Shown: positions 1-11,060 of the stretch, in pieces
How the letters are laid out: each line of letters opens with the position of its first letter
How positions within the stretch are numbered: position 1 is the first letter of the stretch
Origin: Eriocheir sinensis
Taxonomy: Eukaryota > Arthropoda > Malacostraca > Decapoda > Varunidae
Assembly (NCBI RefSeq): GCF_024679095.1
Contig: NC_066516.1
Location: forward strand, 22,875,035-22,939,034
Reading direction: 5' to 3'
DNA length: 64,000 nucleotides
Position numbers and translations under genes: made by a program
The notes under the pieces: model-generated
Seen by the model: the letters and a program-made list of their open reading frames with translations, nothing else
What the model was told of the DNA's origin: nothing
Databases searched by the model: none

Positions 1-725
1 AATGAATGGCATATGTACCGTATTATCTCAGAGTAACTTTATAAAATTACTTGCAGCATTACCAGATCACAGTTGTATCACAGTCGTAAAGGAAAGACAC
101 TGAATCCATTTCAATGTACAAACTAGAGGGGTAGCAGCAGTCAGGGGTGAATGTTTTGCCTTAGGATAAGTGACTGTTCTTCATTTAATTGGATGAGTGA
201 TGTGTGTATGTTTCTGATCCACCCTGATGTGCTGAAGTAGTTTTGGTTCACTGTAACTGCATCTTTATGTGAAGGTATTATTTTATTTTTATATTAAGAT
301 GAGGTATTTAGTTTATATATGCAAAGGAAAAGATAAACATAAATTAACCACTTATATGAGCGTTTTACTTCCATGCCTCTTAACACTCTTAAGCCTCTTT
401 TACATGCGTGTTATGCACCTTTACAGGTGCCCTCCGCATCATTAATCCAGATTCTGGATCCAAATCCAGAACACCCGAGTGCCTATTGGTGTGTGTTATA
501 TGAGTTGCTGTTGGTAGCATGTGATGACTCCACTTAATTTGTGCCCCATTGAGGGAGACATCAATATCATAAATTCATCAGCTTGTATCACTGTAATGCA
601 GAGCATAGGCCTTTCAATTGTTTCCAGTAATTTTTGTCTTGTACCTCTGTTATGTAAATACTTAATATACTAAGTAGAAATGCAAGGTCTTGGTGGCATT
701 TAATTTAATATGATTTTACTTGGGT
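1..725. other. Gene-free AT-rich stretch
   Basis: I see no open frame with splice signals and no recognisable repeat here. The sequence is ordinary AT-rich intergenic or intronic DNA up to the TTAA-bounded repeat end. Confidence 0.5.
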
Positions 726-815
726 TTAACCCTTTCATTGCTAAACGCTCACAGCGAGTGTTAGGCATATTTGCTGGTGGTGTTAAACTCCAGTATTATG
801 CTGAACATTTGGTGC
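726..815 (+). mobile_element. piggyBac-like terminal fragment (TTAA + CCCTTTCATTGCTAA)
   Basis: TTAA at 726-729 is followed by CCCTTTCATTGCTAA, then a CTCACAGCGAG-type palindrome and GCTGGTGGTGTTAAA. The same terminal sequence starts the complete TTAA-bounded element at 63062, and GCTGGTGGTG is the reverse complement of a motif inside it (about 63320). Only this end was found, so this is a fragment or a longer element whose other end I could not place. Confidence 0.5.
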
Positions 816-845
816 AGGAGAAGTTTAATTGAGCCTCTCACCCCC

Positions 846-946
<101 letters not shown>

Positions 947-969
947 TGCCATCCTATCAAGCCGTGGCA

Positions 970-2245
970 GGGAAAAGCTTGTCGATGATCTTAACTTCAT
1001 TTACGCTGCATAGAAGAAAAACGCTGATGGAACCAAGCAATACTGGCGATGTGAGGTCACTGCATGCAAGGCTCGTGTTCACACAACTGTAGGGGGTGAA
1101 ACCTTCACTATCGTGAAAAGTGTGAACAAGCACAATCATTCCACGACCGCTGCGGCTGTGAAGGCGAGGGAGGCCATGGTCGAGTTGAAAGCTGTTGCTA
1201 CTTCCACTTAAGAATCCTCTCGTGCTTTGGTGGCAAACGTTTTGTCAAAATTGGATGAACATTCACTGGCTCATATGCCGTCCACGTCGAATATGAGGCG
1301 CTACGTGCGGCAGTAGCGACAGGACGCTCAACAAGCTCCTCCAATTCCCCAGACTCGCAGTGGCTATGTTATTCCTGAAGTGTACACCAAGTTAGAGTCG
1401 GGCGAGATGTATTTGCAGCATAATTCTGGCATTGAGGATGATAATCGTATTCGTCTTAGCCTCTGCTCAGGGGTTGAGGGATCTTGTTCGCTATAAGAGT
1501 TGGGGTTTTGATGGAACCTTCAAATGTTGTCCCAAAATCTTTGCGCAGCTCTTTACCGTTCGTGGTCAAGACAGAACATTTAGTGTTAACCGATTCTTTG
1601 CACTGCCTCATAGCAAGACTGAAGAAACATACACTCAGGTTTTCTCCATTCTTAAGGATCTGCAACCTGAACTGAATCCTCAAGATGTGATGTTAGATTT
1701 TGAAATGGCTTCTTACAATGCCTTTATTGCCTCTTTTGGTTATGCTTCTGTAACTTTTTGTCTTTTCGACTTATGCCAAAACACTTACAGAAAAGTAGTG
1801 GACTGTAATGAGAGGCAAAGTTACCATTGTGAGGATGAGTATGCTTTGAAAATACGTTGTTTCCCTGCTTTAGCTTTCTTGCCAATACAGGATGTAGTGG
1901 CTGGTTTTGAAGAGCTTGTTGATGATGATGATTTGCCTCAAGAACTTATTGATTACTTTGCTGTAAATTACATTAGTTCAGAGAGAGGTCATGGTCAGAA
2001 CCGCAGGATAATGGTTCCCAGGTTTAAAATTGCTGATTGGAATGTGCGTGACAGTCCACAATGACCTTCAAAGTTCTGTAACGCAAACCCACCCTAACCT
2101 TTGGTGTCTTATCAAAGGACTGACAAAGGAAGAAGTTCTTGCAAATAGGAAAAGGATTAAGTTTGAACAGTCTGGATCAGTATGTAAACCAACAAATGTT
2201 ACTAAGAACATCAAAAGTCTCATTGAAAAATATGATCTGATATGA
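970..2245 (+). pseudogene. FLYWCH zinc finger + MULE-type transposase remnant
   Basis: Translation from about 970 to 1205 gives a FLYWCH-type zinc finger: DLNFIYAA, then QYWRCEVTACKARVHT, and a closing NKHNHS, so the F-Y, W-C, C and HNH positions are present. A stop (TAG) interrupts it after YAA and another ends it after VATST. From 1432 to 2063 a frame resembles a Mutator-like (MULE) transposase core: WGFDGTFKCCPKIF holds the first catalytic-type Asp, and VMLDFEMASYNAF is the second DxExA motif. A third piece (about 2060-2245, KHPNLW-like then KGLTKEEVL) is frameshifted, and the segment normally carrying the third acidic residue and WHN is missing. The order FLYWCH then MULE is typical of animal MULE-family elements. 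Stops, frameshifts and the deletion mean it is not an active transposase. No clear terminal inverted repeats were paired. Confidence 0.75.
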
Positions 2246-2402
2246 AAAGATTCGCTTCCTTCGTGCCGTGGCCCATAATTTAAAGTTATTTTAGATACTC
2301 TAGTAGTCCTCTTCTGAGTTGTAATGGAGTTTCGTAACTAACGCGACGAAAATACAGCCAAGGGAACAAATCACCCAAGGGGACGAATCACCCTAGGGGA
2401 CC

Positions 2403-2560
2403 AATCCTCCAGGGATGAATAACCCGGTGGTGAATCAACCGGGACATTTCACCCGGGGACGAATCACCCTCGCACCATCCTGGTTGTAGGGTGATTCGTC
2501 CCACTCCCCAGGTGAAATGTCCCGGTTGATTCATTCCCGGGGTATTCATCCCTGGAGGAT
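2403..2560. repeat. Foldback inverted repeat
   Basis: Left arm 2403-2470 and right arm 2488-2560 are near reverse complements: AATCCTCCAGGGATGAATA, then AATCAACCGGGACATTTCACC, then GACGAATCACCCT. The central spacer is about 17 bp. The unit would form a long hairpin and resembles a foldback or MITE element. Confidence 0.8.
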
Positions 2561-2753
2561 TCGAATCCCTCACCTACTCTCCCTTTTCTCTCCCCGTCAC
2601 ACCCTCACACTCTGGCTACTCTATTCTTCCTCTTCCCTTTCCAGCATCGCGTTCTCACACTCACCCTCCCATTTCTCTCTCCCTCACACCCTCACCCTCT
2701 TCCTACTCTCCCCTCCCTCTCCTCTCACGCCCTCACACTCACCCTCTGCTTCA

Positions 2754-3543
2754 GGATGAGGTCGTTGAGGTTCTCCTTGAGGCGTCGATTCTCCTCGTTC
2801 AGCCTGTCGAGGTCGAGTTTGAGGACGCTGCTCTCCTCCTCCTTGGCCGTCGCGTACCTGCCCGCCGCCTCGAGCTTCTGCGACGCCAACTCCAGCTAAT
2901 GCTCGAGGCTCATCGTCCTCTCGTGATCGCGGGCGGAGGCTGAGTCTTCGTTCACGTGGTTCAGTAACTTCTCCAACGCTGCTATCTTGGCCTTGTACTC
3001 CTCCTTCGCCGTCATCTCCAGCACCATCGTTCTTAGCTTCTGCGAGTCCCCTGTCAGCTTGTAAGTGGCCTTCCGGAGCACCTTGGCCACGTCTGGGTCA
3101 TCGGGGCCTCGCGTCTTCGTCGGAGTTGGGGTGTTGGTGTCGGAGGCCAAGGAGTCGCGCGTGATCTGGTAGTCGCCGCCGGGTCGTGGATTTTCGCCGT
3201 GAGCTCCGACAGGCGGGTCTTGAGGCTGGTACGTGTTCTGTAAGGTGAGTTCGTCCCTCGTTCTTTCCATGTCCACCTTGGCCTCCCACGCCTTCCCAGC
3301 CTCAGCGTTCGTGGCATGATGATTATGCTCGTTCACACTTTGAAGGATATAGCGTAGGTTTCATCCCCATCTTCTGTGTGAACACGATCGAGCCGTACGT
3401 GCAGGTACTGACCACACATCGCCAGTATATCTTCGTTCGCTCGATGTTTTTCTTTTGAACAAAGTAAATAAAGTCAAAATCATCCACAAGCTAAGCATTA
3501 CCGCGGCTTGTAGGGATGGTATATGGCATGATACTGACTGCAT
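2754..3543 (-). pseudogene. FLYWCH zinc finger remnant followed by coiled-coil sequence
   Basis: Read on the minus strand from about 3485, the sequence gives DDFDFIYFVQKK, IYWRCVVSTCTYG and, after a frameshift near 3335, VNEHNHHA: the F-Y, W-C, C and HNH signature of a FLYWCH finger. It then runs on without a stop for over 100 codons as GC-rich, charged sequence (2896-3336). After one in-frame TAG at about 2893 it continues as heptad-like coiled coil (KLDLDRLNEENRRLKENL) to about 2760. GC content is clearly above that of the neighbours. FLYWCH fingers are common in MULE elements and in some host proteins. The coiled-coil part is not something I recognise. The frameshift and stop suggest a decayed copy. 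Confidence 0.5.
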
Positions 3544-3625
3544 GGTGGTCCACGTATTGAAAAGTGAAAACAGAAAATCGAACCAATGAACGGTAGACAG
3601 TCAAGCTAACAACCTGCCAGCCTGC

Positions 3626-3650
3626 CACACACACACACACACACACACAC
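3626..3650. repeat. (CA)n microsatellite
   Basis: A short run of about 12 CA units next to the LTR-like fragment. Confidence 0.9.
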
Positions 3651-3673
3651 TACTTAAAAATAATAATTTGGTG

Positions 3674-3845
3674 GTATTGTTGTGCTGGAAGCTTCCCCCG
3701 GGGTCTATGGGCGACTGGGAGGAGCGAGCAGGGGGCCGGGGAGCTAGGCCCCGCCCCCGCCCCGCGGGGCCCGCGGCCAGGCACCAGGCAGGAAGTGTTG
3801 TCAACTCGCACATATTTTTGCTAAATGTTCTGATTGATTGATTGA
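3674..3845 (+). mobile_element. LTR-like 5' fragment
   Basis: It begins TTGTTGTGCTGGAAGCTTCCCCCGG, contains a GC-rich core, and ends near AACTCGCACATATTTTTGCTAAATGTTCT. The same order of segments recurs at 3978-4150 in the same orientation, so it is one of two copies of a GC-cored repeat that starts with TG as LTRs do. No gag/pol frame is nearby. Confidence 0.5.
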
Positions 3846-3977
3846 TAATTTATTGTTGCAGATAAACAACAAGGGAGAAGGGAGGCAGGACGTGTGTGAT
3901 TATACAACTATTAATACATGTTCTTGTATGATCGAATATATACTGTAACGTTCCTAGACTGTACTGTTCTGTATGTA

Positions 3978-4768
3978 TTGTTGTGCTGGAAGCTTCCCCC
4001 GGCGACCATAGGCCTGTAGAAGGCTCCCGGAGAAACGAGCAAAGGGGCGGGGAGCAAGGTGAGCCGTCCGCGCCCCGCGGGGCGCGGCCGGGCGCCAGGC
4101 GGGAAGTGTTGCCAACTCGCATATATTTTTGCTACATGTTCTTGTATGATCTAAAATATACTGTAACATTCTAGACTGTACTGTTCTGGATATATATAGG
4201 AGAAGAGGGCGAGAGAGTCCCAGTCCCAGTCATAGTAAGCTAGTGGTCAGTGAAGAGTCAGAGTGAAGTGTACTACTAAGGAAGAATATTAAACTACTGA
4301 AGCTGTGCAAAGTGTTTACATATCTCCCTCCCACGGAGTCTTGTGACGGCGACACGGAACCCAAGTAATACATAACAGTATATAGGAGAAGAGGGCGAGA
4401 GAGTCCCAGTCCCAGTCATAGTAAGCTAGTGGTCAGTGAAGAGTCAGAGTGAAGTGTACTACTAAGGAAGAATATTAAACTACTGAAGCTGTGCAAAGTG
4501 TTTACATATCTCCCTCCCACGGAGTCTTGTGACGGCGACACGGAACCCAAGTAATACGTCCGGCATAACAGTATATAGGAGAAGAGGGCGAGAGGAGTCA
4601 GTCCCAGTCATAGTAAGCTAGTGGTCAGTGAAGAGTCAGAGTGAATTGTACTACTAAGGAAAAATATTAAACTACAGAAGTTGTGCAAGGTGTTGTTTAC
4701 ACATCTCCCTCCCACGGAGTCTCCTGACGGCGACATGTACGGAACCCAAGTAACACGTCCGGCATAAC
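3978..4768 (+). mobile_element. LTR-like repeat with triplicated 3' half
   Basis: The 5' part (3978-4190) matches the fragment at 3674. The 3' part is a direct repeat of about 184-195 bp present three times (about 4195-4378, 4379-4570, 4571-4768). Each copy starts TATAGGAGAAGAGGGCGAGAG, contains GTCAGTGAAGAGTCAGAGTGAA and TCCCTCCCACGGAGTC, and ends with CGGAACCCAAGTAA. A TG start and CA-type end fit a solo LTR, but no flanking target duplication was established. The third copy is the most diverged. Confidence 0.65.
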
Positions 4769-4799
4769 GTACGGTATTTAAAGTGCGAATAGTTTGTAT

Positions 4800-6285
4800 A
4801 GCCATCACTTCACCGGTCTGTGAGTAAGAAACGTTAGACACGGACTTTTAAGCCACAGACGAGGCTGCTTATTTTTCACGGTTAAGGAGACAGATTAAAC
4901 AAAAACAAACTTATAAATAACTCATCAATCTGCTCCTAAAAACAATACCAAAGATGTCATAAAACTATTAATCAGTTTTATTTAATGCCCCAAGTGTCTT
5001 GTCACTTCCCTCTTGAAGGAACAGAAGTCGTTGAAATGAGGAAATACAAGGTGTCCCAGAGTATTGATGCCATGCAGTGAAAGGGCTGAAAGAGTGAAGA
5101 TGCTAGTTAACTCTTGCATTAATAAATTGGACAGCATAGGGATGAACCTGAGTAGAAAGTCTTGATGAAGAAGAATATATATATAGTGAGAATAACATTA
5201 CCCATCTTATCTGTAAGCTGTTAAATAGTTCTTGTCGAGTGTTTGGTGAGCTCGGGAGGAAAGGTCATATCTCTAGTATATCTCACAACTGCTATTTTTT
5301 AAGGTTATTCTGATATTTTCATTGATTTTGATTATTAATAGTTCATATGTAATGTCACTGTATGAGCAAAGCAGTTTCACACGTAAATGCAATATTGTCG
5401 CGTATACGTATATCACATTAAATTGATTTCCTGTCCAAAGATATGACGCAAGTGTAAACTACTTTCGACACCCATGATAACCATCGAAAAGCGGTTTGTT
5501 AACGTTGGTAGAAAACAAGCACTGCTCTGTTTATATATTAAAAAAAATAATGCATGATAAATTATTAGGCATTGAAAGTAAGCCTGTTAAGGAAGAAGAA
5601 ATATGACGGCTGTGTCGCCAGATCTACCGAAATATCATGAGATTTACTGAAATTTTGATGAAGCTCAGAAATAATTTATCAATCTCATGTATATGCTCCT
5701 CCCTTCTCCTTTGTTGTTTACTTGCAACAATAAACTACCAGTCAATGTATAATTTGTATATTGCTTTTCCAAATTTTCACCAAATAGCTATAAAAAAAAT
5801 ACTGCTTTTTAACTTAATTTTATCTACATATCACAAGAACCATTAAAATGCGTCTGCTGAATTTTTACTTACCTACTGAATTTTCTCGCAATAATCTACT
5901 GAAATTCACAACGTTACGCAAGGTCAACATTTGAGCAAAACGTTTCTACACTTATTATGAACCGCCGTTCCTGTTCCTGCCGCCTCGCCCATTCCTCCAC
6001 GCAGACACTGATATGGCAGCACACCAGATGACGCCAGTGAGTCCTGTTGCTCATGTTGCACTTAGCAGGGGCAGTGTTAGAGCAAGAGTAATGTGGGTCT
6101 CAAGAAGGCGGGTGGTTCATTGCATCGCTAGGCCTGTGGCAACTTGGAATTCCTTTGGGACAGTGAAGTGTTGTGGGGCGTGTCCAGCTTTTTTCCTGCT
6201 TATGTGGTGTGAGGCAAGGCTGTGTTCTTGCCCCTTCACTTTCCAACGCCTGCATGGACTGGGCATCATGAAGAGTTATGGATTG
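4800..6285. other. Gene-free AT-rich stretch
   Basis: No convincing exon or repeat family was recognised. Short frames such as the one at 5637-5846 lack splice context or domain similarity. Confidence 0.4.
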
Positions 6286-6294
6286 AAGTCACTG

Positions 6295-6662
6295 TAGAGC
6301 ATCAGCTTGCAATATCAGGGTCACTGATCTAAAGTTATTGGTGATGGCTCTCAAGGCACTTCACGAGGAGGCGAAGCCCTTGGGACTTCAAACCTCCTGG
6401 GTCAAGACAAAGGTACAGGTGTAACTGCATAGTTTGTGAATGCCAATTCAGGCTGTAGAGTTTAGAGGAATGTGATATGCTACCCAGAAGCCAATCCTGC
6501 TCACCTGGTTGTTTCTATACAAGGAAATCCTGACTTGAGGAGGATAAGAAAGTCACAAAGCTCACGGATTGAGCAAGTTGATGGATCCTGCTGTGAGGTA
6601 CTTAGGATGAGAAAGGGGCCTGCAAGGAGACTTGCCTGGAGGGATTCCGGTATAAGGTAGGC
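6295..6662 (+). mobile_element. LINE reverse transcriptase C-terminal fragment (family C)
   Basis: Frames in order read VTDLKLLVMALKALHEEAK (a palm/thumb-like piece just after the FADD region) and, from about 6472, YPEANPAHLVVSIQ with RRIRKSQSSRIEQVDGSC and RRLAWRDSG. The same tail occurs at 36540-36800 and 49290-49500, and the upstream piece matches 41375-41555. It is an internally deleted non-LTR retrotransposon remnant, probably RTE-like by its tail. The clade is inferred. Confidence 0.65.
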
Positions 6663-6674
6663 ATTCCTGGGGTT

Positions 6675-8000
6675 GGCATTTATATAGATTTACATAGAAA
6701 ATCTGACCACACAGACCCCAAGGTCCAGACTAGGTGGTCTGTCCTTAAATCTAAGTGATTCTACATTAATCAGATAGCTCCAAAACTTTACATTTTTACT
6801 TTAGTGTATATTAAGTTGAAGGAAGTGTCTGTCGAGTTGTTTTAAAGGAGTCAGTCGTGTTACACTGGACCACTGAAGGTGGGAGTTTATTCCATTCTCA
6901 CACTATAACGTTGGTGAAGAAAAATTGAGTGCAGTGTGAATTTACTTGTTTACATTTAAGTTTTGTTCCATTATTTTTCGTTCGCAAAGTGTCATCAATC
7001 ATAAAATTTTTTGACTTGTCCACATTCATAAAGCCATTGAATATTTTAAAACATTCGACCAGTTTTTCTTGGAGGCGACATTTCTCAAGAGAGAACATCT
7101 TAAGGGTTGACAGCCTCTCGTCGTAAAGTTTGTTGCGCAAGGAAGGGATCATTTTTGTTGCCCGACATTGAACACCTAATTTAGTAATGTCGTTCCTCTG
7201 CGTGGTGGGGAGACCAAAACTGTACCGCATATTCCAAGTGGGGTCCGACTAAACTATCGTAAAGCGGAAGTATTACTTCTTTATTTTTAATAAAAAGCTT
7301 CTTTTAATGAAGCCCAGCATTCTGTTCGCTTTATTTGCTGCATCCATGCATTGCTGTGAGAATTTGAGGTTTGACACAATTTTGACACCCAGGTCCTTGA
7401 TGCATTGAACGCTTTTGAGTTTAACGCCACGCATTTCGCAATCGAACCTTTTATTTCTTGTTCCAACTTGAAGAACCTGGCATTTATCTACATTAAAGGG
7501 CATCTCCCATCCATCTGACCAAGCTGAAATTTTTTGCAAATCTTCTTGGAGGCTTTGTCTGTCTTCGTCAGTGAGAACTGAGTTACGGTACCAGTCTTTG
7601 TGTCGTCTGCAAATTTACTAATGAGATTATTGATTCCAACTTCCACATCGTTGATGTAAATGATGAAGAGCACTGGGCCAAGAACCGAGCCCTGAGGGAC
7701 GCCACTAGTGACTGGCTCCCACTCTGAGTTAAATCCGTCGATCACCACTCTTTGTTGTCTGTTGCTCAACCAATTTGTAATCCATTGGTGTACTTGACCG
7801 TCAATACCTAGTTGCTTTAATTTATACAGTAATTTATGGTCATCATTTCGTTTAACGTCCGTTTTCATTCTTCCTGAGCCGTTGGTGTGGAACTTTATCA
7901 AACGTTTTCTGGGAATCAAGATAGAGTACGTCCAATGATTTGGTTACGTCGTAAACTGAGAAGGGGTCGTTATAAAAGGTCAGTAGGTTTGATAGGCAGG
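6675..8000 (-). mobile_element. Non-LTR retrotransposon (CR1/L2-like) RT remnant (family A)
   Basis: On the minus strand, 7919-7488 encodes [17 protein letters not shown], then [20 protein letters not shown] and KFADDTK, the RT fingers/palm with its FADD catalytic motif. It continues in shifted frames as [12 protein letters not shown] and DLGVKIVSNLKFSQQ (7539-7273), then ATKMIPSLRNKLYDERL (7230-6898). The end at about 6770-6675 reads as a 3' tail whose copy is found alone at 22862-22950. Frameshifts near 7500 and 7270 and loss of 5' sequence make it inactive. It lies upstream of, and antisense to, the ligase-like gene. Confidence 0.85.
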
Positions 8001-8351
8001 ATCTCTTGTTATGGAATTCATGTTGTGCATTGAAGGGTGAGTTTGAAATTCATCATTATCACATAATCTTCAGCCATTGAAAAAAACCTGTTGTTTTGAA
8101 ACAGAAAGTTACCCAATTCTTTGAAAACACACCGAAATCTCCCAGAAAAAATAGTTTATCCACCAGTGCACCATGGGTGAACTGGAATTTTACCCCTCTG
8201 ACTGCTTGGCATATGTGAATTTTAACCTCTTTATATAGTAATTACCCCTGGATGTCCTAAAAGATTGGCAAAGGACAATTAAATACATGCTAAAATTTTC
8301 TGGTCAAAATCACTGCAAGCTAACAATAATAACACCCTGCAGGTGTCTCTT

Positions 8352-8460
8352 ATGGAGCCATTACCTCTGGATGCCCTCATGAGTGGCCTTGAGGATGTGC
8401 ACCAGCAGAAGAACAAATGCAGCCTCAGTCCTCAGGTTCTCAAGGGCTTGAAGAGCCATG

Positions 8461-8462
<2 letters not shown>
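8352..8462 (+). CDS. Candidate 5' coding exon, run into by a (CT)n array
   Basis: An acceptor-like CACCCTGCAG ends at 8342, and an ATG at 8352 opens MEPLPLDALMSGLEDVHQQK, continuing to LKGLKSHAA before the frame becomes (SL)n inside the CT array. Composition and position suggest the N-terminal exon of the ligase-like gene. The only good donor, CAG|GTTCTC at 8435/8436, leaves phase 0, whereas the exon at 9213 needs two preceding bases, so the join is unsolved. Either an intermediate exon exists or the real donor was lost or displaced by the repeat. I do not recognise the protein segment on its own. Confidence 0.35.
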
Positions 8463-9052
<590 letters not shown>

Positions 9053-9212
9053 ATTTCATGAAGTACCAGGCAGCCCTAGAGCTGAAAATATACATCAATG
9101 GAAGATGAAATGAAATGAAAGAGACAAATGAACAAAGTAGTATGTGTGTGTGTGTGTGTGTGTGGAAAAACTCCATTGATTGTTCTGATCTCCATCTCAA
9201 CCCTTCACACAG

Positions 9213-9387
9213 ACTCCTAGAATTTGCAAAATCAAGGAAGGGTGACAAAACTCTACGTGTGGCCAGTTCAGATGTCCCCGATCCTGTGGTGCCAGCTGGG
9301 TACAAGGCAGTCCTGCATGACATCAAACTCGCTAGGCGTGGTCCAGATGACAGCGTTTACCAGAAGGAGGAGATGATACGCAAAATG
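9213..9387 (+). CDS. Ligase-like gene, first mapped exon
   Basis: Acceptor CCCTTCACACAG at 9212 and donor ATG|GTAGGT at 9387/9388. It encodes LLEFAKSRKGDKTLRV to QKEEMIRKM, entering with one base of a split codon and leaving in phase 0. A frame opening at 9115 exists but passes through a (TG)n array, so it is an unlikely start. Confidence 0.7.
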
Positions 9388-10992
9388 GTAGGTGTGTGTG
9401 TGTGTAGCAAATTATTTATATTTACCTATTTGTAGAATACACAGCCTGAGCTCAAGCTCGGACAGTCACGTCTCCCAATCTATATTTGTCCAACTTTTCC
9501 TTCATTATATGGACACTGCCTGCTTCAACAGTGTCTTTGTTTAGTCCATTCCATGTATCCACACTCCTGTATGGAAAACTGTATTTCTTTGTCTTTCAGA
9601 CAAGTCCCCTTTCCCAATTTCTTGCTGTGTCCTCTTATTTGCTTCCTCTCTACCATCTCCTTTAAATCATTTCTATCCAACACGTCCATTCTACTTGTAT
9701 TCCTGCACAGTGGTATCAGGTCTCATCTTTCTCTTCTTTCTATGAGTGTTAGTAGGCCCAGTCCCTCCAATCTAGTCTCGTGTGACAGAGTTGATATTTC
9801 TGGTACCATCTTGGTTGCAATCCTTTGTATCCTTTCGAATTTACTTATATCCTTTTTCCTGTGTAGTGACCAAATGTTATAGTAGGATATCAATGTATTA
9901 TTATTATTTAATATCACTACGAATTAGGCATACAATTGTCAATGGAAAAACCCACGACAGATAGATCACGCCACCTTATAGGAATGTCGTCCATCAGTGT
10001 TTACCGTCTCAGTTTTGTATACTTCGCACTCCGATGGTGCGCGGAGGTCACCTTGACATACGTGACCAATTGTAACAATTATTTTCCAACCTGTAACTCG
10101 CCACTCCTTCACGAGAGTCCGACTGACACACAACGATAGTCGCTCTCGCTCCGACGCTTCTTGTACATAAAGGCTATGAATATAATTCGCCTTAAGGAAG
10201 CTGAAGTCTTATCAACACCCTTTAAACGCCCCCCGACAAGCCCGTTACACAAACAACTGCTGCATACTCTAACCTTGGTCTTATCAATGTTGTTATTATT
10301 TTCTTCATCATGTCCCCATCTTAGTAGTGAAATGCCCCTCTAATATTTTGCAGCAACCAAGCTGTTTCTCCAAATATCTTTTCTATGTGCTTCTCAGGTG
10401 TCAGTGTATCTTGCATTATGATTCCTTAGTCTTTTTCTTCACTCACTGTGTCAATGATTGTCCTTCCCATCCTATATACTGCATGCAGCCTATATTTACT
10501 ATTTCCCATTTTCATTGTGTGACATTTCATTAAACTCCATTTCCCATTTTTACTCCATTCATGTATTTCATTTAAATCTTCCTGCAGCTTTTTACAATCA
10601 TCATCATCTCTTATTTTTCTGAGCAGTTTGGCATCATCTGCAAACATACTCATATAACTTTACTTTTCCAGCATATCACTTATGTATGTTAAAAACATTA
10701 TTGGCGCTAACACTGATCCCTGCCCACTTGTGACCTTTCTCCAATCCGAATGTTCGTGTTTTAACATGATTCTCATCTCTCTGTTTGTCAGGTAATTTTT
10801 CATCCATTTGGTAATTTTTCTCCCTAATCCACCTCTATGTTCTAGTTTCCACAGCAATCTTTTATGTGGAACTTTATTGGATGCCTTTTTTAGGTCCAAA
10901 AATATGCAGTCTGCCCATCCGTCTCTCTCCTGTGCTATATCTATTACTCTTGAATAAAAACATATTAGATATACTAGACATATTAGATTAGT

Positions 10993-11060
<68 letters not shown>

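Noticed and set aside
9115..9212. Upstream ATG extending the first mapped ligase exon
   Set aside because: The frame would cross a (TG)n run, and a good acceptor at 9212 explains the exon start better.
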